Position numbers and translations under genes: made by a program
Shown: positions 1-6,830 of the stretch, in pieces
Layout of the letters: the number at the start of each line of letters is the position of its first letter
Position numbering within the stretch: position 1 is the stretch's first letter
Notes under the pieces: model-generated
What the model saw: only the letters and a program-made list of their open reading frames with translations
Told to the model about the DNA's origin: nothing
The model's database searches: none
Source: Bacteroidota bacterium
GTDB taxonomy: Bacteria; Bacteroidota; Ignavibacteria; Kapaibacteriales; UBA2268
DNA: 20,235 nucleotides
Assembly: GCA_024280675.1 (NCBI GenBank)
Contig: JAJRPT010000169.1
Coordinates: 1 to 20,235, forward strand
Direction of reading: 5' to 3'

Positions 1-1
1 C

Positions 2-115
2 AGAGTGCTTTATGCAAAGCTCGAAGAGTTTGAATCAGACCTCCACACTCATATCCATATTGAGAATAATATTATTTTCCCAAGGGCAATAGCTCTGGAG
101 AAAAAACTGTTTTAA
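2..115 (+). CDS. ric: RIC/YtfE/ScdA-type iron-sulfur repair protein, C-terminal end only
   Basis: Only the last 37 codons are inside the window; the 5' part lies beyond position 1. The visible peptide has the C-terminal hemerythrin-helix pattern LEEFESDLHTHIHIENNIIF followed by PRAIALE, with the His-x-His and His-Ile-Glu ligands of the di-iron site. This tail is characteristic of the RIC family (YtfE in E. coli, ScdA in S. aureus), which repairs iron-sulfur clusters damaged by nitric oxide or peroxide in the cytoplasm. A generic hemerythrin protein is possible but the sequence is closer to RIC. The frame is read from base 2 and ends with TAA at 113-115. Confidence 0.75.
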   Translation, partial: RVLYAKLEEFESDLHTHIHIENNIIFPRAIALEKKLF

Positions 116-306
116 AAGGGAACAAAAACATTTAAGTAGTTCATCTTAGTAATTTATTTAGGATTGTTTATTAATTTTACTTACTTTTAATCGCAAGAAA
201 GCAACATTTCCTCTAATTTATAAAATAAATTGTGACAAATGAGGGTTTTCTGTGTTATTACTTAATAAGTTTGATAGTATTCCTGTAAATAAAATAGGGC
301 AAAGCA

Positions 307-3300
307 ATGACTACTCAAGGTGCAAAATTATTTGGACAGATTATTCTGTTAATTTCAGTTTTTTCGTGGAATTTCGTTTCTGCGAATAATTTAATTCAAA
401 ATCCTAGTTTTGAGCAAGTAGATCTTTCGAGATTGCCAATAGCTGGAACAATTACACCAAAATTCAATGGTGCATTTCCTGGTCTTCCTAATTGGTTCTC
501 GGCAATAAATGTTCAAGGGGATATGACAACACCAGATGTTTATGTCCGCTCACGAGATGAGGTGCCTGATAATTTTGCTACACTGGGCTTGCAGCCAGTT
601 CACGGTCATAATTATGCGGGTATACGATCAAATGGCAGAGGGTTTGGTCTTTATACAGAAATACTAGAAGGCGCTGTCACAGAGCCAGATTTTAAAAAAG
701 GAGATACGGTTAATGTCAGGGCTTATTTCTCCACTGCATCATCTTCGAATCACAGAGGAACGTCCACCATGCAGATGTGGTTGAAAAGAGCAAATACCAA
801 CTCAAGAGTATTAGCTGGTCAAATCAGCCTCCAAGACAGACCAAGCACTTGGATATTTTATGGAAATGAGATGATAATGGGTGCTGATGGTTTTTTCGAT
901 AGACTTTCATTCAATTTTTCTGCTAGCTCAAATAATAATCTTAATTGCGTTTTTGTAGATTCTGTAAGTCTCAAAGTTAGGCGATTTGTGCCAGTTGTGG
1001 AAGAAGGTGACAACGAGATTATTTCAACCGATACAGATACGCTTCTTTGCTCAGGCAGTGAATTTTATATTTATTTTGATTATGAGTTTGATAATTTAAC
1101 GGCGAATACTCGCTTTATAGCTCAGCTTTCAGACAAGAATGGATCTTTTTTGAACCCAAGAATAATCGGCACAGCAATCAATAATACTGTGAAAATTATA
1201 CGTGCAAAGATTCCTATTAGCATCGAACCAGGTACAAATTACAGGGTGAGAATAATATCTCAGAATCCTGATGCGATAGGCCCAGAAAGTGGCGCAATTA
1301 CTATTTTAGCATCTCCAAATCCAAGCATTTCAGGTGGTGAATTTCGCTTCTGTTTGCCAACCGAACAAACTTATTCTACCGAAGATGACCCAAGTTACAG
1401 CTATTTCTGGTCAGTTTCGGGTACGGGAACAATACTCGGATCAAACGATGGCCCAAATGTTGAGCTTAGTTGGAGCGTTGGAACTGGGAGCCTGATGTTG
1501 CAGGTGACAAGCAATGAATCTTGCCAGACAACTATTACAGAATCTGTGGTGGTGAGACCAATTAATGCCCAAATTTATGGTGAGGAACTCGCCTGCCAAA
1601 ATGACACTCTCCAATATATAACTCCATTTTCACCAGATTATGACTACACTTGGACGGCCATCGGCGGGACAATTGTCGAAGATGGGGGGACCTCTGTTAA
1701 AGTGATTTGGGACAGTGATGGGCTCGATACACTGACCCTTGATATAATAGATGAGAGCTCAAGTTGCACGGCCACTTCATATATTGTAGTTGATGTTAAA
1801 CCATTGCCGAGCAGCGAGATAAGCGGATCATTTAGCATCTGTGCTTCTTCTTCCCAATCATATTCTGTGGAGGAAACAGCCGGATTGGTCTATCTTTGGG
1901 AGATTGAAAATGGCGAGATTGATGGAGAAAATAATCAATCTATGGTCAATGTAAATTGGTCAGATGGTCAAAGTGGGAAAATAATTATTACAGTCACCAA
2001 CCCCGAGACTGGCTGTGAGAGTAGCTCAGAGGTGCTTGTTGGTCTCGATAGTCAGGTTGATTTGACTTTTCTTGGCTCATTCGACCCATGTGCAAATACT
2101 TCGGCAATTTATTCAATAGGAGAGGATTTAGCGGCTTTGACTGGCCTTACATTTGACTGGCTTGTTGAGGGCTCTAAAACGTTTACAATTTCGGATGATG
2201 GCGAATCAGTCGAAGTAGATTGGGGTGATTTTGGCGAAAATGGGACAGTAACTTTGATTGCACAAGGCGATGGTATGTGTTTTGGCGAAAATCCTATCAC
2301 GGTCACAATAAGGAAGCGAGGAGATGCAAATTTTATTAACGAAAGTACCGAAGATGAACTTTGTGCAGCTAGTGTGAGGACTTATTCATCGACCATCACA
2401 GATACTGATTTTAATTTTTATTGGGAAACAGATTCTAATGGTGAAATTATTGGACCAGACACTGAAAGAACCGTAGAAGTAGACTGGCACACGGCCGGTA
2501 CGGGAGTGCTTTATTTAGTCGTTAGTGGTGATGGCAATGTTTGTGTTAGCAGTTCCTCGTTTTCTGTGACAATAAATGAGAATCCAATTATTGATTTTGG
2601 CGAGTCAGTTTTTGAAGTGTGTGCTGGAAATTCGACAGAAATTTCGATTCTCAATGGTGAGAATTTAAGCTACGTTTGGTCATCTGATGTTTTGGAAGGC
2701 GACGAACTCAACGATACTTTGTTTATTGCTGATGGCGGAGTGGGGGATTATACTCTAACTGTAATGAATTCAAATGGTTGCACAGCTTCTGAAACATTTT
2801 CAATAGTGGAGCGGGAGTTTAATATTGAATTGTTTTCTGGCTCGTTTGGTGAGCTTGACTTTGACCGGATTATAATCGGAAATGATTCTACTATGGTGCT
2901 TGAAATAATAAATGATACGATTCGGTACCGAATCGGTGAAGAGGATTTGCATACTTATTTCAGTACAAATAAACTTTTTGGCGGGACTATGCCTTACGAT
3001 TCGCTCAATATTGAGATGAGCTTTGCTCCGATGGATATTGGTTCTTATTCATCTACCTTTAAGATTGTCAGCACTTATCCTTGCATTGATGAAAGGATAA
3101 TCACGGTCAATGGCAAAGGTATGGCCCAGCTTGAGTTCATACTTCCTGGTGGTTTGCAAGCAACTTTGAACAGGAATGTTGAAATTCCGATAACTTATAA
3201 ATTGCTGCAGAATGCAAGTTTGCCGATAGATCTGGAGGGGTATGAACTAGATTTCCAAATGCCAAGTGATGTGCTTGATTCAGATGATCCTAGTTTTTTC

Positions 3301-3777
3301 TTGGATGGTAAGTTTGTTAGATTTGAGATTTCTGAGAATCACGTCTTAGACGCAAATGAAGGTGAGCTGATTGTCGTTAATGGACTGACGCTTCAGTCAA
3401 TTTATACTACAAATGATATGGATTTTGTGGGTGATATAATTGTTGGGAATGAGTTTATAATTCCTATTCCGATAGACGGAACGATTATTGTTTCAGATGA
3501 TTGTGTGAGCGAAAAGCGGCGAGTTGAGTTTGCCAAAAGTTCAAGTATTGAGTTTGTGAGTGATGGAGTAGAAATCAGTGTTGCCCGCAAGGGAAATTAT
3601 CATCTGGTAATTTATAATACATTGGGAATGAAGCAGTTAGAGCATTCTTTCAGTCTTTCAAGCAGGCAACACACTGACATTAGATTCCCACTCTCGGGGC
3701 TGAGTAGCGGTGTCTATTTTGCAATATTGAAATCTCCTGAGGGTCTTGTGACTGAGAATATTTTGATTAGTAAGTAG
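307..3777 (+). CDS. Large T9SS-secreted surface protein with PKD/Ig-like repeats
   Basis: A 1156-aa exported protein. Residues 1-26 are a signal peptide (hydrophobic QIILLISVF core, cleavage probably after VSA). Residues 27-226 form a beta-rich N-terminal domain starting NLIQNPSFE, with an NNW-like PNWF motif and an NYAGIR motif, a type seen at the start of many Bacteroidota surface proteins. Residues 240-335 are a divergent beta domain. About five PKD/Ig-like repeats of 80-90 residues follow (roughly 337-417, 420-498, 503-580, 585-668, 672-757). They share an early Cys, a Y/F-x-W core, V-x-V-x-W and a closing Cys. A shorter related repeat is at 758-835. Residues 844-938 resemble an ASH/HYDIN domain, 940-1060 a cohesin-like beta domain, and 1080-1156 a type A T9SS sorting domain (GLSSGVYFAIL, ending ENILISK). 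No catalytic domain was recognised, so an adhesin or surface-structure role is inferred. It converges with gatA, 12 bp away. Confidence 0.85.
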   Translation: MTTQGAKLFGQIILLISVFSWNFVSANNLIQNPSFEQVDLSRLPIAGTITPKFNGAFPGLPNWFSAINVQGDMTTPDVYVRSRDEVPDNFATLGLQPVHGHNYAGIRSNGRGFGLYTEILEGAVTEPDFKKGDTVNVRAYFSTASSSNHRGTSTMQMWLKRANTNSRVLAGQISLQDRPSTWIFYGNEMIMGADGFFDRLSFNFSASSNNNLNCVFVDSVSLKVRRFVPVVEEGDNEIISTDTDTLLCSGSEFYIYFDYEFDNLTANTRFIAQLSDKNGSFLNPRIIGTAINNTVKIIRAKIPISIEPGTNYRVRIISQNPDAIGPESGAITILASPNPSISGGEFRFCLPTEQTYSTEDDPSYSYFWSVSGTGTILGSNDGPNVELSWSVGTGSLMLQVTSNESCQTTITESVVVRPINAQIYGEELACQNDTLQYITPFSPDYDYTWTAIGGTIVEDGGTSVKVIWDSDGLDTLTLDIIDESSSCTATSYIVVDVKPLPSSEISGSFSICASSSQSYSVEETAGLVYLWEIENGEIDGENNQSMVNVNWSDGQSGKIIITVTNPETGCESSSEVLVGLDSQVDLTFLGSFDPCANTSAIYSIGEDLAALTGLTFDWLVEGSKTFTISDDGESVEVDWGDFGENGTVTLIAQGDGMCFGENPITVTIRKRGDANFINESTEDELCAASVRTYSSTITDTDFNFYWETDSNGEIIGPDTERTVEVDWHTAGTGVLYLVVSGDGNVCVSSSSFSVTINENPIIDFGESVFEVCAGNSTEISILNGENLSYVWSSDVLEGDELNDTLFIADGGVGDYTLTVMNSNGCTASETFSIVEREFNIELFSGSFGELDFDRIIIGNDSTMVLEIINDTIRYRIGEEDLHTYFSTNKLFGGTMPYDSLNIEMSFAPMDIGSYSSTFKIVSTYPCIDERIITVNGKGMAQLEFILPGGLQATLNRNVEIPITYKLLQNASLPIDLEGYELDFQMPSDVLDSDDPSFFLDGKFVRFEISENHVLDANEGELIVVNGLTLQSIYTTNDMDFVGDIIVGNEFIIPIPIDGTIIVSDDCVSEKRRVEFAKSSSIEFVSDGVEISVARKGNYHLVIYNTLGMKQLEHSFSLSSRQHTDIRFPLSGLSSGVYFAILKSPEGLVTENILISK

Positions 3778-3789
3778 CCATCTCTAGCT

Positions 3790-5241
3790 TTAATATTCTT
3801 TGATTATCTGAAATATTTTTTCGGAGATGCGGACTAGGTTTTCGTCCTTGAAATTGTCTGCTTGGACTTGCATACCGATAGGGAGACCAGTTTCGCTGGT
3901 GTGAGTTGGAATATTTATTGCAGGAACGCCCGCAAGATTCGCCGAAGCTGTGTAAACATCTGACATATACATTGCTACTGGATTTTCTTTTTCCTTGAAT
4001 TTAAAAGCGGGTGTGGGTGTGGTTGGCAAGAAAATATAATCAACTTTAGAGAAATTATTTTTATAGCTGTTAAATATTAAGCGACGAGCTTTGAGGGCTT
4101 GCAAATAAAATTTGTCATGATGCCCAGAGGAAAGTACGTAAGTTCCCAGCAGAATTCTTCTTTTGACCTCTGCTCCGAAACCCTGAGAACGGCTTGCTTT
4201 TATCAAGTCTATATCTGAAATGTTTGTTTCGCTTTCTGTAAATTCAGCCCGAAAACCATAGCGAATCCCATCGTAGCGAGACAGATTAGAAGATGCCTCA
4301 GCGGTTGAAATAATATAATAAACGGCAATCCAAACGTGGGAAAGTGGGAAATCAACCTGCTTAATTTTAAAGCCTGAGTCTTCAAGTCTCTTGATTGAGT
4401 TTTGATATTTTTCAATAATCTCAAAATCAGAATGCTTCAGCACAGATTCTGGAGCAGTTCCAATTGTTATGTCACTTGGCTTTATTTCGCCAAAATGATT
4501 TACTAGATTATCATGGGAATTAAGAGCTTTATTTGGCAAAGAGGTAGAATCCCGCTCGTCATGTCCAGAAATGGTGTCAAGCACCAAAGCCATGTCATAG
4601 GAATTATTTGCAAATATTCCAATTTGATCAAATGAAGAGCCGTAAGCCACTAGCCCATATCTGGAAATTGTGCCGTAGCTTGGTTTGAAGCCGAATGAAC
4701 CTGTAAAGGAAGCGGGCTGACGAACCGAACCGCCAGTCTCCGACCCAAGTGAAGCGTGGCAGAAACCAGCCCCCAAAGCCACTGCTGAACCGCCAGATGA
4801 TCCGCCTGGTACGTGGTTTTCGTTAATTTGATTTAGTACATTTCCGTAATAAGAATTTTCATTGGACGAACCCATCGCAAACTCATCCATGTTTGTTTTG
4901 CCAATTATAATTGCACCAGCATCTCTTAGTCTAGTTACCGCAGTTGCGTCATAAATTGGGATGAAATTCTCTAAAATCTTAGATCCGCAAGTGGTGAGAA
5001 TATCTTTTGTGGAGATATTATCTTTGATGGCAATTATCATTGCTTCGAGTGGACGGGGATTATTATTGGCAAACCTATTGGCAGATTCTTTTGCTGATTT
5101 AAGTGCTGAATCTTTGCAAAGAGTTATGAAAGCATTCAGATTTGAACGCTTTTCAATTTGAGTAAAAACATTTTCAACCAAGGCGACGGGCGATAGTTCA
5201 CCGCTTATAAATTTTTGTTTATCTTCGGAATATGAGTTCAT
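3790..5241 (-). CDS. gatA: Glutamyl-tRNA(Gln)/aspartyl-tRNA(Asn) amidotransferase subunit A
   Basis: A 483-aa amidase-signature enzyme, the usual length for GatA. It releases ammonia from glutamine, which the GatCAB complex uses to convert Glu-tRNA(Gln) (and often Asp-tRNA(Asn)) to the amidated form in the cytoplasm. The catalytic Lys-cisSer-Ser triad is intact: K73 in AIKDN, S148 in GGSSGGS and S172 in ETGGS. The spacing of 75 and 24 residues matches known GatA enzymes. The motif MDEFAMGSSNENS and the C-terminal GLPIGMQVQ are also GatA-typical, as opposed to generic amidases. The ATG start overlaps the stop of the upstream Tat gene by 4 nt (ATGA), suggesting translational coupling. gatB and gatC are not in the window. 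Confidence 0.96.
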   Translation of the reverse strand: MNSYSEDKQKFISGELSPVALVENVFTQIEKRSNLNAFITLCKDSALKSAKESANRFANNNPRPLEAMIIAIKDNISTKDILTTCGSKILENFIPIYDATAVTRLRDAGAIIIGKTNMDEFAMGSSNENSYYGNVLNQINENHVPGGSSGGSAVALGAGFCHASLGSETGGSVRQPASFTGSFGFKPSYGTISRYGLVAYGSSFDQIGIFANNSYDMALVLDTISGHDERDSTSLPNKALNSHDNLVNHFGEIKPSDITIGTAPESVLKHSDFEIIEKYQNSIKRLEDSGFKIKQVDFPLSHVWIAVYYIISTAEASSNLSRYDGIRYGFRAEFTESETNISDIDLIKASRSQGFGAEVKRRILLGTYVLSSGHHDKFYLQALKARRLIFNSYKNNFSKVDYIFLPTTPTPAFKFKEKENPVAMYMSDVYTASANLAGVPAINIPTHTSETGLPIGMQVQADNFKDENLVRISEKIFQIIKEY

Positions 5242-5540
5242 TTATTATCGTTTTTGTCTTCTTTAGGTTTTTCATTATCGCTTGTTTTGTCAATATTTAA
5301 GGGATTCTTATCTCCTTTTAAGAGGACTTCTTTATTGATTTCTTTTTCGGCTTCGTCAATAGATTTATTCATTTCATTTTTAATATTATAGACTGAGTCC
5401 TGGAAAGTCCTCTGAGCTTTTCGTGCTTGAGCCATACCCTTGTTGATAGTCCTAGCTACCTCTGGCAATTTCTTTGGACCAAAGAGCATAAGCACAACAA
5501 GTACAATGAATATTATTTCTCCTGCACCAATATCAAACAT
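5238..5540 (-). CDS. tatB: Twin-arginine translocase TatA/TatB family protein (TatB-like)
   Basis: A 100-aa protein with the Tat architecture: a short periplasmic start MFDIGAGE, one membrane helix (about residues 9-21), the hinge FGPKKLPE, an amphipathic helix (about 25-45), then a lysine/glutamate-rich cytoplasmic tail. It helps form the pore or receptor that moves folded proteins across the cytoplasmic membrane. The MFDIG start and GPKKLPE hinge resemble TatB more than TatA. Many bacteria of this group use TatA-like proteins for both roles, so the B assignment is uncertain. It lies 24 bp downstream of a second Tat gene and overlaps gatA by 4 nt. No clear Shine-Dalgarno site precedes the ATG. 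No tatC is in the window. Confidence 0.85.
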   Translation of the reverse strand: MFDIGAGEIIFIVLVVLMLFGPKKLPEVARTINKGMAQARKAQRTFQDSVYNIKNEMNKSIDEAEKEINKEVLLKGDKNPLNIDKTSDNEKPKEDKNDNK

Positions 5541-5564
5541 TTTGTATTCTTGAATTAATAATAA

Positions 5565-5753
5565 CTATTTACTAGAACTTTCTTTTTTGCTTTCATCAAG
5601 TTTTTCTTTTTCTTCGGTGTTCGAGGCATTTTTGAATTCTTTGATTCCAGTACCTAGACCTTTCATCATTTCGGGAATTTTCTTTCCACCAAAAAATAAC
5701 AAAACAGCCGCACCAATTATTATCCATTCCATTCCACCAGGAAGCATGCCCAT
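5565..5753 (-). CDS. tatA: Twin-arginine translocase subunit TatA
   Basis: A 62-aa TatA: a short N-terminus, a membrane helix starting at MEWIIIGAAVLLFF, the hinge GGKKIPEM and the amphipathic segment MKGLGTGIKEFKNA, ending in a charged tail. TatA oligomerises to form the protein-conducting part of the Tat system in the cytoplasmic membrane. An AGGTGGAG ribosome-binding site lies just upstream. Its spacing fits the second ATG (residue 3, start 5747) slightly better than the first, so the true start is M1 or M3. The gene sits 45 bp downstream of purQ and 24 bp upstream of the second Tat gene, within a run of same-strand genes. Confidence 0.9.
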   Translation of the reverse strand: MGMLPGGMEWIIIGAAVLLFFGGKKIPEMMKGLGTGIKEFKNASNTEEKEKLDESKKESSSK

Positions 5754-5798
5754 GACTCCACCTAAAATTAATTGTATATTAATGTCCTATTTTCTAAA

Positions 5799-6488
5799 CT
5801 AGCTTATCGCCAAATTAATTGACTCAAAAACGCCCAAACCATCGCTGCACCCAAGCAACTCTTCGCTATACCGCTCAGGGTGTGGCATCATCCCCAACAC
5901 ATTCCCCTGCTTATTTGTAATTCCGGCAATACTCAATGCCGAACCATTTGGGTTTGAGCCACTTGACTCTTCCCCATTTTCTGTGACGTAAGTGAATGCG
6001 ATTAGATTGTTATCTTGCAAACTTTTTAATGTATTGTCATCTGCGTAATAGTTTCCCTCGCCGTGAGCAATCGGTATTCTTATCACATCGCCCTCGCCGT
6101 ATTGGGAGGTAAAGACAGAAGAATTATTAACCTTCAAATAAGTATCACGACATAGGAAATTCAGAGATTTGTTTCTGAGTAAAGCCCCAGGCAGAAGCCC
6201 ACATTCGGTCAAAATCTGAAAGCCATTGCATATTCCAATAAGTAGCCCGCCCTTCTTTGCAAAATTAATCACTTCATTCATAACGCTCGAAAACCTAGCC
6301 ACGGCTCCGCATCTGAGATAATCTCCGTATGAAAATCCGCCTGGTATGATTATACATTTGACATCGCTTGGGATAGAGCTTTCTTTGTGCCAGATGTAAC
6401 GAACATCGGCACTGCTTAATTTTCCAGCCGTATTATAAGCGTCGTGATCACAGTTGGAACCAGGGAAAACTATAACTCCATAACTCAT
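5799..6488 (-). CDS. purQ: Phosphoribosylformylglycinamidine synthase, glutaminase subunit
   Basis: A 229-aa class I glutamine amidotransferase. It supplies ammonia to PurL for the FGAR to FGAM step of de novo purine synthesis, working with PurS in the small-subunit PurSQL form of the enzyme. Visible motifs are the N-terminal VIVFPGSNCD, the oxyanion region GGFSYGDYLR, the nucleophile C87 in GICNGFQ, and the His-Glu pair H203/E205 in MPHPER, so the catalytic triad is complete. Length and order match bacterial PurQ. It follows purS by 35 bp on the same strand. PurL itself is not in the window. Confidence 0.97.
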   Translation of the reverse strand: MSYGVIVFPGSNCDHDAYNTAGKLSSADVRYIWHKESSIPSDVKCIIIPGGFSYGDYLRCGAVARFSSVMNEVINFAKKGGLLIGICNGFQILTECGLLPGALLRNKSLNFLCRDTYLKVNNSSVFTSQYGEGDVIRIPIAHGEGNYYADDNTLKSLQDNNLIAFTYVTENGEESSGSNPNGSALSIAGITNKQGNVLGMMPHPERYSEELLGCSDGLGVFESINLAIS

Positions 6489-6523
6489 ATTTTCTATCTA
6501 TATTTATTTAATTTATTTGTAAA

Positions 6524-6772
6524 TCATTCGAGCGTAAAGGAAAAATCTTCAATCACAGTATTCGAAAGTAGTTTCTGGCAAGCATCTTTTACAAGTTCTT
6601 CGGCCTGGCCATCATTTTGAGCTTCAATGTCAAGAGTTATATATTTTCCAATCCTGACATTTCCCATCATGTCATAATCAAGCTGAAAGAGTGCATGTTC
6701 AATGGTTTTTCCTTGAACATCCAATATATTTTCTCTAAGAGTGATTTTAATTTCTGCTTTATATTTTTTCAT
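6524..6772 (-). CDS. purS: Phosphoribosylformylglycinamidine synthase subunit PurS
   Basis: An 82-aa protein from the ATG at 6772, which gives the standard start MKKYKAEIKITLRENILDVQ. An in-frame TTG four codons upstream (6784) is possible but less likely. The motif DPQG-type DVQGKTIEHAL and the RIGKYI strand are typical of PurS, the small subunit that bridges PurL and PurQ and is needed to channel ammonia. It is followed by purQ, the usual arrangement. It lies 58 bp downstream of the CHAT gene, so it may be read from the upstream transcript or from a promoter within or before that gene's end. Confidence 0.93.
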   Translation of the reverse strand: MKKYKAEIKITLRENILDVQGKTIEHALFQLDYDMMGNVRIGKYITLDIEAQNDGQAEELVKDACQKLLSNTVIEDFSFTLE

Positions 6773-6830
6773 TGTTGCTTGCAAGATTACTAAAATTCAA
6801 ATTTATGGAATTTAACAATTCATTACTAAT

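Noticed and set aside
266..273. TAAGTTTG upstream of the T9SS protein as a Bacteroidota-type -7 promoter box
   Set aside because: It matches TAnnTTTG, but no TTTG -33 box is found at the right distance, and other promoters in the window look like ordinary sigma-70 sites.
1300..2830. Ig-like repeats in the T9SS protein as DNA-level tandem repeats
   Set aside because: The repeats are visible only in the protein; nucleotide sequences of the units differ widely, so this is old domain duplication and not a recent DNA repeat.
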